Shown one piece after another: positions 34,733-43,718 of a stretch of DNA of 64,000 bases. Under the pieces are notes generated by a model. That model made no database searches. It was not told the DNA's origin and was given only the letters and a program-made list of their open reading frames with translations. Positions within the stretch are counted from its first letter, which is position 1; the number at the start of each line of letters is the position of its first letter. Location: the NCBI RefSeq assembly GCF_024267655.1, contig NZ_CP100595.1, positions 2,604,001-2,668,000 of the forward strand. Direction: 5' to 3'. The stretch is from Arcobacter roscoffensis. Lineage in GTDB: Bacteria > Campylobacterota > Campylobacteria > Campylobacterales > Arcobacteraceae. A program made the translations under genes and the position numbers.

Positions 34733-36337
34733 TTGATAAATAGTTTTTCAAAATTAAAAATAAGTAGTGTTTTTTTAACACTACTTATTAGTGCACCAGC
34801 AATCATAATATTCTTATATCTTTTTTCAGGCTCAAGTGACAATTGGCAGCATTTAAAAGATACTCTATTATTTGAATATATTTTTAATACTTTATATATT
34901 ATGTTTGGTGTTGCAATTCTTACTGGATTGATAGGCTTTACAACAGCTTACCTAACTTCATTATATACATTTACATTTTCAAGATTTTTTCATTATGCAC
35001 TGATACTACCCTTTGCAATTCCTACTTATATAATGGCATTTATATACGGAGGTATGTTTGATATAACTGGAAGTGTGACTACTTTTATACTGGATCTTTT
35101 CGATACATCATTAAATGAAGTTTATTTCTTTGATATCATGTCAATTGAAGGGGCTATTATAATTATGTCTTTAGTTTTATACCCTTATGTATACTTGATT
35201 TGTAAAACATATTTATCTTTCGAATCTGCTTCTATTATTGATGCTGCAAAAACATTTAACTTATCTTCATGGCAAATTTTAAAAAAAGTAATACTACCTG
35301 TATCTAGACCTGCAATTGTTGCAGGAGTTACACTAGCTGTGATGGAAGCTATTGCTGATTTTGGAGTTATGGACTACTTTGGTGTAAGTACATTTGTAAC
35401 AGGAATATTTAGAGCTTGGTTTGGAATGGGTTCTGTTGAAGATGCTGCAAAACTTGCTAGTATTCTAATGACTTTTGTATTTATTATAATTGTACTTGAA
35501 AGACTTCAAAGAAGAAATAAAGTATATAAAAGTTCTGGAAAAGACTTTAAACCTATTGATAAAATAAAACTAAGTGGTGGAAAAAATGTAGCTGCTGTTA
35601 TTGTTTGTTTTATTCCATTTTTCTTAGGGTTTTTATTACCTTTTATTCAATTATGTTATTGGTTTTTATTATCATATGAAGAGATTATTGATGAAGACTT
35701 TATGACTTTATTATATCAAACTTTGACATTAGCAATATCATCGGCATTTATTATTACAGGATTAGCATTACTTTTTGTTTATAACGTAAGATTAAATGGT
35801 GATAAAACTTCATCTTCATTAAATCAAATAGTAAAAATGGGATATTCAATTCCTGGTGCTGTTGTTGGTGTTGGTATTTTATCATTTTTTGCAGTTCTTG
35901 ATAAATATGTTTTTGATATTTTTTCTGAAACTTTCATTATTTCTGGAACTATAATAGCTGTGATATTTGGTTACTGCGTGAGGTTTTTAGCCATATCAAT
36001 TAATAACTTTGAATCAGCTTTTTCAAGAATACCAACGTCTTATGACGATGCCGCTAAAATTTTAAATATAGGTGATAAGAAAACCTTTTTTAAGATTTAT
36101 GTACCCTTACTAAAAAATGCTTCTTTTTCTGCATTTATAGTAATATTTATTGAGGTTATAAAAGAACTTCCTCTTACTATGATTTTAAGACCTTTTAACT
36201 ATGATACATTAGCAGTTAGAGCCTTAGAATTAACACAACAAGCACAAATAGTAGAATCATCAGTACCTTCTATGTTTATTATAATTATAGGTATAATTTC
36301 AGTTATTCTACTAGCAAGAAATATGAATAAGGTATAA
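34733..36337 (+). CDS. fbpB: ferric iron ABC transporter, permease
   Basis: The double-domain inner-membrane channel of the importer. It has 534 residues, about twelve helices, and two ATPase-contact EAA loops: DAAKTFNLSSWQILKKVILP and DDAAKILNIGDKKTFFKIYVP. The start is a TTG at 34733; no in-frame ATG lies before the first membrane helices, and GGAAG stands about 8 nt upstream. A perfect 13-bp hairpin lies in codons 9-19. Weak start and hairpin together suggest low permease synthesis relative to FbpA. fbpC starts 1 nt after the stop. Confidence 0.9.
   Translation: MINSFSKLKISSVFLTLLISAPAIIIFLYLFSGSSDNWQHLKDTLLFEYIFNTLYIMFGVAILTGLIGFTTAYLTSLYTFTFSRFFHYALILPFAIPTYIMAFIYGGMFDITGSVTTFILDLFDTSLNEVYFFDIMSIEGAIIIMSLVLYPYVYLICKTYLSFESASIIDAAKTFNLSSWQILKKVILPVSRPAIVAGVTLAVMEAIADFGVMDYFGVSTFVTGIFRAWFGMGSVEDAAKLASILMTFVFIIIVLERLQRRNKVYKSSGKDFKPIDKIKLSGGKNVAAVIVCFIPFFLGFLLPFIQLCYWFLLSYEEIIDEDFMTLLYQTLTLAISSAFIITGLALLFVYNVRLNGDKTSSSLNQIVKMGYSIPGAVVGVGILSFFAVLDKYVFDIFSETFIISGTIIAVIFGYCVRFLAISINNFESAFSRIPTSYDDAAKILNIGDKKTFFKIYVPLLKNASFSAFIVIFIEVIKELPLTMILRPFNYDTLAVRALELTQQAQIVESSVPSMFIIIIGIISVILLARNMNKV
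34759..34789 (+). other. perfect hairpin in the 5' coding part of fbpB
   Basis: AATAAGTAGTGTT (34759-34771) and AACACTACTTATT (34777-34789) form a perfect 13-bp stem with a T5 loop, beginning 26 nt after the first base of the TTG start. It is inside coding sequence, so it must be compatible with both protein and RNA constraints. Confidence 0.7.
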
Positions 36338-36338
36338 A

Positions 36339-37331
36339 ATGGTTAGTGTAAATAATTTTTCAATCTCCTTTGGTGATACAAAAATAGTTGAGAATATAAA
36401 TTTTGAAGTACAAAAAGGAGAGATTGTAACTCTTCTTGGAAAAAGTGGTTGTGGTAAGACTACAATATTAAGAGCAATTGCTGGTTTACAAAAAGAACAT
36501 GATGGTGAAATTTGTATAGGTAATACTTGTGTCTCTTCAAAAGATGTCTATGAAAAAAATAGAGAAGTAGGATATATTTTTCAGGATTATGCACTATTTC
36601 CACACTTAAATGTCGAAGAAAATATTGCATTTGCTTTAGATAAGCTATCTAAAAAAGATAGAGAAGCAAAAGTTCAAAAGCTTTTAAATCAATTTGACAT
36701 AGTTGATCATAGGAAAAAACAGATTCATCAATTATCTGGTGGACAACAACAAAGAGTAGCAATTGCAAGAGCAATGGCAAATAATCCTAAAATACTTTTG
36801 CTTGATGAACCTTTTGCAAATCTTGATTCCCAACTTAGATATAAAACAAAAATGTGGGTTAAAAACCTAATAAAGAAATATGAATTAAGTGCTATTCTTG
36901 TTACCCATGACAAAAAAGAAGCTTTAAGTATTTCTGATAAAATTGGTATTATTAATAATAAAAAAATGATTCAATTTGATACAGCAAAAAATATGTATAA
37001 TAATCCTAAAAACTTCTATATTGCAAATTTCTTATCTGAAATAAATATTATTCCAGATACTTTATTAAAAGACTTAGATGTTAAAACAAATGAAAACCAA
37101 ATTGCAATTGCTTATACTAAAGACTGTAAACTAAGCACGGAGAATAACAGTATTGAAATAGAGATTATTGATTATTCTTACTATGGTGAAAACTATGAAG
37201 TTATATATAAATTAAAAAACTTTGAACATGAACAAAACTTGCATTCTCAAGTAGAAAACATAGAGAGTATAATTGATAAAACTTTATTTCTTAATATATC
37301 AAAAGATGATATAAAAATAATAGAAAAATAG
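36339..37331 (+). CDS. fbpC: ferric iron ABC transporter, ATP-binding protein
   Basis: It drives iron import by ATP hydrolysis. It has 330 residues: Walker A LGKSGCGKTT (residues 33-42), Q-loop YIFQDYALFPHL, signature LSGGQQQRVAIARA, Walker B LLLLDEPFANLD and H-loop VTHDKKEAL, then a C-terminal regulatory part from about residue 240 that resembles a TOBE domain. Last gene of fbpABC; a TATAAT for the next gene lies 40 nt after its stop, with no clear terminator between. Confidence 0.92.
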   Translation: MVSVNNFSISFGDTKIVENINFEVQKGEIVTLLGKSGCGKTTILRAIAGLQKEHDGEICIGNTCVSSKDVYEKNREVGYIFQDYALFPHLNVEENIAFALDKLSKKDREAKVQKLLNQFDIVDHRKKQIHQLSGGQQQRVAIARAMANNPKILLLDEPFANLDSQLRYKTKMWVKNLIKKYELSAILVTHDKKEALSISDKIGIINNKKMIQFDTAKNMYNNPKNFYIANFLSEINIIPDTLLKDLDVKTNENQIAIAYTKDCKLSTENNSIEIEIIDYSYYGENYEVIYKLKNFEHEQNLHSQVENIESIIDKTLFLNISKDDIKIIEK

Positions 37332-37370
37332 TATTAATCAAAACACTAGGATAATTTAATATATTTTATG

Positions 37371-37376
37371 TATAAT
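37371..37376 (+). promoter_or_regulatory. promoter -10 box directly before the diguanylate cyclase gene
   Basis: A perfect TATAAT ends 6 nt before the ATG at 37383. Transcription would start at or next to the A of the ATG, and no ribosome site is seen, so the mRNA may be leaderless. Read-through from fbpABC is also possible. Confidence 0.45.
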
Positions 37377-37382
37377 TGACTT

Positions 37383-39638
37383 ATGAAACTAAAAAAAGTC
37401 ATTTTATTATTAATAATTCTTTACTCTCATTCTTTTTGTCAAAACTTACAAAAAGTCAATCTACAATTAGATTGGCTACATCAATTTCAATTTGCTGGAT
37501 ATTACATGGCAAAAGAAAAAGGTTTTTATAAACAAAATGGCCTAGATGTAAATATAAAAGAGTTCACCAGTCAAACTAATCTTATTGATGATACAATAAA
37601 AAATAAAGCTACTTATGCCATAGGGAAATCATCATTGATTATTGAAAGACTAAAAGGAAAAGAAATAAGCCTTTTAGCGGCAATCTACCAAAATTCTCCA
37701 ATGGTTTTAATCACAAGAAAAGATACTGGAATAAATAATATTGAAGACTTAATAAACAAAAAAGTAATGCTCACAAATGATGCAAGGGATACTGCAAATA
37801 TAATATCTATGATTAAATCACAGGGAGTAAAAAGTAATAAAATAAATTTTATACCCCACTCTTTTAATTTAGATGATCTAATAAATAAAAATACTGATGC
37901 AATGGCTTGCTATTTATCAAATGAGCCCTATATTCTAGCAGAAAAAAATATTGAATATAATATATTTAATCCTGCTAATTATGGTTTTGATTTCTATGGT
38001 GGTATTCTATTTACATCAACAAATGAACTAAAAACTAATCCAAATAGAGTAAAAAACTTTTTTGATGCCACAATAAAAGGCTGGACCTATGCTTTTGAAA
38101 ATATTGAAGAAACTGCAAATGTTATCTTTGATAACTATAATACTCAAAATAAAACTCTTGAATCTATAATATATGAAGCTAGAGTATTAAAAAAACTCTC
38201 AAAGTTTGAAGAGGGATTATTAGGTAATATTAACATAGAAAAAATTGATGAAATAAAAAGACTATACCTATTACTAGAACTTACAAAAAATAGTAAACTT
38301 GATGTAGATACTTTTATCTATGATAAAAATAGAATACTATTTAATGACTATGAAAAAAACTTTATAAAAAACAACTCTTTTACACTCCTTGTTAATGATT
38401 CTAATATTCCATTCTCATTTAATAAAAAGAATAAAATTGAAGGCTTAGAAATTGATTTTTGGAATCTTATTGCTCAAAAATTAAATACTAATTTTAATAT
38501 CAGTGAAAAACCAAAAAATGAAGAAATTCTAAAAAATATAAAAACCTTTGATATAAAACTAGAATTTAATTATAAAAATAAAGAATTCTCTACAAAACCT
38601 TTGAGTAAGGTAAAGTTAGCTATTGCAACAATGAATGACAAAAACTATATATCAGACCTAAATGTTTTAAAAAATGAAACAATAGCAGTTATCAACAATA
38701 GTTTCTTATTTGAGAAACTTAAAACAGAATATTTAGAAGTTAAATTTGTACATATAAAGAGTATAAAAGAAGGTGTTCAACTACTTGAGAGGAATGCTAT
38801 TTTTGGTCTAATAGATAATGTCTTATCTCTATCACATACAATCATTCAAAACAATTACAATAACATAAAAATAGCTGGAACATTAGATTACAAAACGAAT
38901 ATAAGACTGTCAACTATTGAGAAGAACAAAGATGTCATTCCTATTTTAAATAAAATTATTGACAAAATAAATGAAGATGAAAAAAGAAATATCATAAATA
39001 AGTATCAACTAATAGTATACCAAGAAGTAAAAGATTATTCATGGCTTTATAAATATGTAATTCCTCTACTTATTGTGATTCTTTTTACTATATATATAAA
39101 TAATAAAATGAGAAAAGAGATAAAAAAAAGAAAGATAGCAGAAAATACTCTTTTAGATTACGCTAATAAAGACAGTTTAACAAAAGTTATAAATCGAAGA
39201 AAAATTGAAAAAATCCTTTCAAATTTAATAAAGAGAACAAAAGAACATGATTCTATATTTTCAATTATTTTTATTGATATCGATGATTTCAAATCTATAA
39301 ATGATACTTTAGGTCACTTAACAGGAGATAAGATTTTAGTACAAGTTTCTAAAATAGTTAGTTCACATATTAGAAAAGATGATGTTTTTGGTAGATGGGG
39401 CGGAGAAGAATTTATAATAATTCTACCAAATACCTCAGCCTTAGATGCTAAAAAGAGTGCGAATCATCTAAAAGAACTAATTGAAAATAAAAATTTTGGA
39501 ATAAACAGAAAAGTAACTGCTAGTTTTGGGATAACACAATTCATAGAAAATGATACAAAGAAGGACTTAGTTTTAAGAGCTGATGAAGCCATGTATTATG
39601 TAAAGAAAAATGGTAAAAATAATACTAAAATTCTTTAA
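37383..39638 (+). CDS. periplasmic-sensor diguanylate cyclase (NMT1/THI5-like + SBP-like + GGDEF)
   Basis: It probably makes cyclic di-GMP in response to a periplasmic ligand. It has 751 residues: signal peptide (about 1-19); an NMT1/THI5-type binding domain (about 22-310; LQLDWLHQFQFAGYYMAKEK, FYKQNGLDVNIKEF); a second SBP_bac_3-like domain (about 330-550; LLVNDSNIPFSFNKKNKIEG); one membrane helix (about 555-575); and a GGDEF domain from about 595. The active site is GGEEF (673-677) and an inhibitory RxxD (RKDD, 664-667) is present, so it should be active and product-inhibited. NMT1 domains often bind pyrimidine-like or sulfonate ligands; the ligand here is unknown. Its stop lies in the terminator hairpin. 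Confidence 0.85.
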   Translation: MKLKKVILLLIILYSHSFCQNLQKVNLQLDWLHQFQFAGYYMAKEKGFYKQNGLDVNIKEFTSQTNLIDDTIKNKATYAIGKSSLIIERLKGKEISLLAAIYQNSPMVLITRKDTGINNIEDLINKKVMLTNDARDTANIISMIKSQGVKSNKINFIPHSFNLDDLINKNTDAMACYLSNEPYILAEKNIEYNIFNPANYGFDFYGGILFTSTNELKTNPNRVKNFFDATIKGWTYAFENIEETANVIFDNYNTQNKTLESIIYEARVLKKLSKFEEGLLGNINIEKIDEIKRLYLLLELTKNSKLDVDTFIYDKNRILFNDYEKNFIKNNSFTLLVNDSNIPFSFNKKNKIEGLEIDFWNLIAQKLNTNFNISEKPKNEEILKNIKTFDIKLEFNYKNKEFSTKPLSKVKLAIATMNDKNYISDLNVLKNETIAVINNSFLFEKLKTEYLEVKFVHIKSIKEGVQLLERNAIFGLIDNVLSLSHTIIQNNYNNIKIAGTLDYKTNIRLSTIEKNKDVIPILNKIIDKINEDEKRNIINKYQLIVYQEVKDYSWLYKYVIPLLIVILFTIYINNKMRKEIKKRKIAENTLLDYANKDSLTKVINRRKIEKILSNLIKRTKEHDSIFSIIFIDIDDFKSINDTLGHLTGDKILVQVSKIVSSHIRKDDVFGRWGGEEFIIILPNTSALDAKKSANHLKELIENKNFGINRKVTASFGITQFIENDTKKDLVLRADEAMYYVKKNGKNNTKIL

Positions 39639-39665
39639 AAGATAGGTATTACCTATCTTTTAAAG
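39633..39665. terminator. bidirectional terminator holding both stop codons
   Basis: A perfect 15-bp stem (39633-39647 with 39651-39665, 3-nt turn, core AAAAGATAGGT / ACCTATCTTTT). It spans the TAA of the diguanylate cyclase gene and the TAA of the convergent decarboxylase gene, so each gene ends inside the shared hairpin. The T-runs are within the stem. Confidence 0.75.
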
Positions 39666-41474
39666 TTGAAACTTTTTGATGAATTCATCATCAATATCTA
39701 AAATTCCCCTTTGTCTTAAAGAATCAATTACTTCTTTTGAACAATCAACATCATCAGGCCATCTTCTTTTGAAGTTGTCAAATGAGTTTTTATTTGTTCC
39801 ATCTAAACACAATGTATTTGAATCTATATATAAATCTCTATTTGAATCTATATTGTTTACAACTCTCCATACTAACATGTATGGATTTTCAACATCATTT
39901 TGATTTGCTTCATCAATTATAATTAAAATTTTAATATTTTCATATAAAGGCTTTAAAGCTTCAAATACTTCTTTTTGATTTCTTTTTTTATCTACGGTAA
40001 TAACAGTAACTGGATTTTTAGTATTTGTATAATACTGCTTAAGATTTTTAACCTCATTAGTAATATCTCTCATCTTAGATAATAATTCTAAATCATCAAG
40101 AATAGTAATCCCTAATTCATCTATTTCATCACCCGTACAATCAAGTCCTAATTTACCACCAACTGCGAATTTTGGTGATGAATGATCAAGTGCATCAACT
40201 ACACCTTTTGAAACCATTAAATCATCTATATCAATTCTATTTAAGATATGCTCAATTACAGCATCATGATCTGTTAAATCAGGTGCATCTTCATTTACAA
40301 AAATTGCATGTTTTACAAAAGACATCTGCCCTACTCCCCAAAATGCATGCATCATTTGAGTTGCATGTCCAGGATATAAAGTTTTAATCTTTGCTAGAAT
40401 TAAGTTATGAAAAACTCCATTTTCTGGCATATAATAATCTATTAAATCAGGTGCTGTAGTTTTAAGTAATGGTAAGAATATTCTTTCAGTTGCATGCCCC
40501 ATATACTTATCTTCTAAAGGTGGTTTACCAACAACCGTTGCTAAATATGTAGGCTCTTTCTTATGAGTAATAGCAGTTACTTCCATAAAAGGATAATCTT
40601 CTTCTAAAGTATAATATCCTGTATGATCTCCAAAAGGTCCTTCAATTCTAGAAGTGGAAGTATCAACAAAACCTTCAATAATAAAGTCATTATCTCTTGG
40701 TACATATATGTCATTTGTGATAGATTTTACTAGTTGTGCATTTTTATTTTTTACAAAACCATATAACATTAACTCAAAAATACCAATAGGAAGTGGTGCT
40801 TGACCACACCAAATATACATAGGATCCCCACCAATACCAATAGAAACAGGCATTTTTTTTCCAGCTTTTTTATATTCATGGAAGAAATGATTTGAGTCTT
40901 TATGAATTTGCCAATGTAAACCTAATGTATTATCTTCATATACTTGAAGTCTATACATACCTAAGTTTTTCATTTCACCATCTAATGAAGTAGTATATAC
41001 CTGCCCCATTGTAATAAATGGTCCACCATCTTGCTCCCACGTTGTTAAAACTGGTAAATCAGATAATTTTGCATCAGAACCTAATTTTATAACTTGCTGA
41101 CACTCACCCTTTCCTCTATTTTTCTTAGGAATTGTATTTTTTAATGCAAATAATTTCCCGAAAGTTGATAGTTTTTCACTAAATGTTGTTGGTGGTTTCA
41201 TTTTAAGCAGTGATTCTATCTCACTACCTATCTTATCACCATCACCTATAAAGAGTTTTACAGCTTTTTCATTACAGAAAACATTCATTAAAACTGGTAT
41301 GTCAAACTTTTTATTCTTCTTTTTATCTACAACATTTGTAAATAATAAAGCCTTAGAATCTTCTTTTTTCACTTCAACATATGCTATATGAGGTACTTCT
41401 AAATAAATATCTAATTCATCATCAATAACTCTTAACAAATCATGTTTTTTTAATAGTTCAATTGCTTCTTTCAT
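39660..41474 (-). CDS. UbiD-family decarboxylase (probable menaquinone biosynthesis)
   Basis: A prenylated-FMN-dependent aryl decarboxylase. It has 604 residues, near the length of the long UbiD form in Campylobacterota. Seen segments: IGIGGDPMYIWCGQAPLP, the Glu/Arg-rich RIEGPFGDHTGYYTLEEDYP active-site region, and KYMGHATERIFLPLLK. In organisms with the futalosine route, UbiD relatives are assigned to late menaquinone steps; mqnA in this window supports that, but the substrate is inferred. Alone in its transcript, with a TATACT box 26 nt upstream. Confidence 0.85.
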   Translation of the reverse strand: MKEAIELLKKHDLLRVIDDELDIYLEVPHIAYVEVKKEDSKALLFTNVVDKKKNKKFDIPVLMNVFCNEKAVKLFIGDGDKIGSEIESLLKMKPPTTFSEKLSTFGKLFALKNTIPKKNRGKGECQQVIKLGSDAKLSDLPVLTTWEQDGGPFITMGQVYTTSLDGEMKNLGMYRLQVYEDNTLGLHWQIHKDSNHFFHEYKKAGKKMPVSIGIGGDPMYIWCGQAPLPIGIFELMLYGFVKNKNAQLVKSITNDIYVPRDNDFIIEGFVDTSTSRIEGPFGDHTGYYTLEEDYPFMEVTAITHKKEPTYLATVVGKPPLEDKYMGHATERIFLPLLKTTAPDLIDYYMPENGVFHNLILAKIKTLYPGHATQMMHAFWGVGQMSFVKHAIFVNEDAPDLTDHDAVIEHILNRIDIDDLMVSKGVVDALDHSSPKFAVGGKLGLDCTGDEIDELGITILDDLELLSKMRDITNEVKNLKQYYTNTKNPVTVITVDKKRNQKEVFEALKPLYENIKILIIIDEANQNDVENPYMLVWRVVNNIDSNRDLYIDSNTLCLDGTNKNSFDNFKRRWPDDVDCSKEVIDSLRQRGILDIDDEFIKKFQL

Positions 41475-41499
41475 AATTTTCCCAAATAACCTTATAATT

Positions 41500-41505
41500 A
41501 GTATA
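41500..41505 (-). promoter_or_regulatory. -10 box for the UbiD-family gene
   Basis: TATACT on the minus strand (context GATTTATACTAATTAT), 26 nt before the ATG at 41474. No -35 box seen. Confidence 0.4.
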
Positions 41506-41538
41506 AATCTTATATCATTTTATCAATAAAAAATAGTT

Positions 41539-41544
41539 TATAAT
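41539..41544 (+). promoter_or_regulatory. -10 box for the MalY/PatB gene
   Basis: A perfect TATAAT 13 nt before the ATG at 41558, leaving a very short leader with AGAGG as ribosome site. Confidence 0.45.
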
Positions 41545-41557
41545 AGAGGTTTTATAT

Positions 41558-42718
41558 ATGATTTATAATTTTGATGAACAAATAGATAGAAAAAACACAA
41601 ATTGCGAAAAACATGATGCTTTAAAAAAAGTTTTTGGACATGAGGATTTACAAGCCTTGTGGGTTGCTGATATGGACTTTAAAACTCCTTGCTTTATTAA
41701 TGATAAAATAATCGAAGCTGCAAAAAACTCAGTATATGGATATAGTTTTGCAAGTGATGATTTTTATAATTCAATTATTAACTGGCAAAAAAATGAACAC
41801 AATTGGGAAATAAATAAAGATGAAATATTTGTAGTAAATGGTGTTGTTCCTGCTTATAGTGCTTGTATTGAAGCATTTTGTCCAAATAAAAAGGATGAAG
41901 TTATTGTTCAAACTCCTGTTTATCCACCTCTATTCAATTGTGTAACAGCAAATAATAGAAAAGTAGTTGTAAATGAGCTTAAAAATGACAATGGTTACTA
42001 TACTATGGATTTAGATGATTTAAAATCTAAGATTACTGAAAATACAAAAGTCTTATGTCTTTGCTCACCCCATAATCCAGTAGGAAGAGTTTGGAGTAAA
42101 GAAGAGCTAGAGAGTTTAGCTGAAATTTGTATACAAAATAACATAACAATAATTTCAGATGAGATACATGCAGATATTACTTTCAAAAAATTTACTCCAC
42201 TAGCATCTATTAGTGAAAAAGTAGCAAATATCACAATAACTCTAAATAGTGCAGGAAAAACATTTAATATTGCAGGACTAAATACTTCTTATGCTATATC
42301 AAAAAATAATATATTATTAGGAAAATTCAAAAAAATAGCAAGAAAAAGACAAATAAGTTCTGTAAATTTCTTTGGGTATATAGCAACACAAGCTGCTTAT
42401 GAGAATGGTTCTTCTTATGTAAAACAATTAAAAGAGTATATTCAAAAAAATATTGATTTTACTGATGAGTATTTAAAACAAAATAATTCAAAAATTAAAT
42501 TCTTCAAGCCAGAGGCTACTTACCTTTTATGGTTAAACTTTGAAGAGTATAAACTTTCACATAATGAAATAAAAGAAAAGTTACTAAGACAATCAAAAGT
42601 TGCATTAAATGATGGTGTATCGTTTGGTAGCAATGCAAAACAGCACTTCAGAATCAACTTAGCCCTTAGCAAAGAGCCTTTACAGCAGGCTTTAGAAAAA
42701 ATCTGTTACTCTTTTTAA
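41558..42718 (+). CDS. MalY/PatB-family PLP aminotransferase (probable cystathionine beta-lyase)
   Basis: It probably cleaves cystathionine or cysteine C-S bonds. It has 386 residues of the fold-type I PLP class. Seen motifs: start YNFDEQIDRKNTNCEKHDAL, then LWVADMDFKTPCFI, which is diagnostic for MalY/PatB; LCSPHNPVGRVW; SDEIHADI; and PLP lysine K234 in NSAGKTFNIAGL. Both a methionine-pathway lyase and a general aminotransferase role are possible. It is a single gene followed by a hairpin. Confidence 0.87.
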   Translation: MIYNFDEQIDRKNTNCEKHDALKKVFGHEDLQALWVADMDFKTPCFINDKIIEAAKNSVYGYSFASDDFYNSIINWQKNEHNWEINKDEIFVVNGVVPAYSACIEAFCPNKKDEVIVQTPVYPPLFNCVTANNRKVVVNELKNDNGYYTMDLDDLKSKITENTKVLCLCSPHNPVGRVWSKEELESLAEICIQNNITIISDEIHADITFKKFTPLASISEKVANITITLNSAGKTFNIAGLNTSYAISKNNILLGKFKKIARKRQISSVNFFGYIATQAAYENGSSYVKQLKEYIQKNIDFTDEYLKQNNSKIKFFKPEATYLLWLNFEEYKLSHNEIKEKLLRQSKVALNDGVSFGSNAKQHFRINLALSKEPLQQALEKICYSF

Positions 42719-42723
42719 CATTT

Positions 42724-42756
42724 TTGTGAGATAAAGTATTACCTTTTTTCTCACAA
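42724..42756 (+). terminator. possible terminator after the MalY/PatB gene
   Basis: TTGTGAGA (42724-42731) pairs with TCTCACAA (42749-42756), a perfect 8-bp stem around a 17-nt loop. The nearest T-run (TTTTTT, about 42769) is 12 nt further, so efficiency is doubtful. Confidence 0.4.
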
Positions 42757-42812
42757 TGTAGATTAAATTTTTTCTATAAGCTAAAAAACTTTATTACTAT
42801 TTTAAATTACAG

Positions 42813-42818
42813 TACAAT
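42813..42818 (+). promoter_or_regulatory. nuo operon promoter -10 box
   Basis: TACAAT in an AT-rich tract, about 31 nt before the nuoA ATG. The only good -10 candidate in the 131-bp gap; no operator recognised. Confidence 0.45.
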
Positions 42819-42849
42819 CTTTAAATAATATTAATAAATAGGATTTAAC

Positions 42850-43212
42850 ATGTCAACAGAACTTGTTCTTGCATCTGTAATTTTTGTTGCAATTGGTTTA
42901 ATTCTTGTAGCTGTATTTACTCTTACAAGATTTATTGGACCTAGAAATGAAAATGCGGTTCTTAAAAACAGTGTTTACGAAAGTGGTGTATCTAATCCAG
43001 TGGGAAATACAAACATTAGATTTTCTGTTAAATTCTATTTAATAGCCATTTCATTTTTATTATTTGATGTGGAAATCATTTTTATGTTCCCTTGGGCAGT
43101 TAATGTTGCCGAACTTGGTGTTACAGGTTTAATTAAAATGTTCATTTTTATTGGACTTTTATTCTTAGGTTTAATTTATATGTATAAGAAAAAGGCATTA
43201 TCATGGGATTAG
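42850..43212 (+). CDS. nuoA: NADH-quinone oxidoreductase subunit A
   Basis: A small membrane subunit at the junction of the two arms of complex I. It has 120 residues and three helices, with the conserved YESGVSNPVGNTNIRFSVKF loop and LLFDVEIIFMFPWAV. The first of the nuo genes; its 3' end overlaps nuoB by 10 nt. Confidence 0.96.
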   Translation: MSTELVLASVIFVAIGLILVAVFTLTRFIGPRNENAVLKNSVYESGVSNPVGNTNIRFSVKFYLIAISFLLFDVEIIFMFPWAVNVAELGVTGLIKMFIFIGLLFLGLIYMYKKKALSWD

Positions 43213-43718
43213 GAGCAGAATCGAAATTAGGTGATTCAATTGTAACAACAAAATTAGATCACGCAGTAAACTGGGGAAGATCATACTCTTTATGGCCAAT
43301 GGCATTTGGTACTGCATGTTGTGGTATTGAGTTTATGTCAGTAGCAGCTGCAAAATATGATCTTTCAAGATTTGGTGCAGAAGTTGTTAGGTTTTCACCA
43401 AGACAAGCAGACTTACTTATTGTTGCAGGGACTATTTCATATAAACAAGCCCCTATTTTAAAGAAAATCTATGAGCAGATGTGTGAACCTAAATGGGTAA
43501 TTTCAATGGGCGCATGTGCATGTTCTGGTGGTTTTTATGATAACTATACAACAGTTCAAGGAATTGATGAAATTATTCCAGTTGATGAATATGTAGCAGG
43601 TTGTCCTCCAAGACCAGAAGCTGTTCTTGATTCAATTATGAGAATTCAAGAAAAAGCAAATGATGAATCTGTATTAAAAGATAGAGTCAAAGAGTATAAA
43701 GGATTTTTAGATGCTTAA
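43203..43718 (+). CDS. nuoB: NADH-quinone oxidoreductase subunit B
   Basis: It carries the terminal [4Fe-4S] cluster N2 that passes electrons to quinone. It has 171 residues, with ligands C39-C40 (TACCGIEFM), C105 ([10 protein letters not shown]) and C134 ([10 protein letters not shown]), all present. An extra Cys at 107 is a substitution next to the N2 ligand. It overlaps nuoC/D by 8 nt. Confidence 0.97.
   Translation: MGLGAESKLGDSIVTTKLDHAVNWGRSYSLWPMAFGTACCGIEFMSVAAAKYDLSRFGAEVVRFSPRQADLLIVAGTISYKQAPILKKIYEQMCEPKWVISMGACACSGGFYDNYTTVQGIDEIIPVDEYVAGCPPRPEAVLDSIMRIQEKANDESVLKDRVKEYKGFLDA

Noticed and set aside
37451-37470. Short inverted repeat CAATCTA / TAGATTG in the diguanylate cyclase gene
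   Set aside because: Only 7 bp inside coding sequence; expected by chance in AT-rich DNA.
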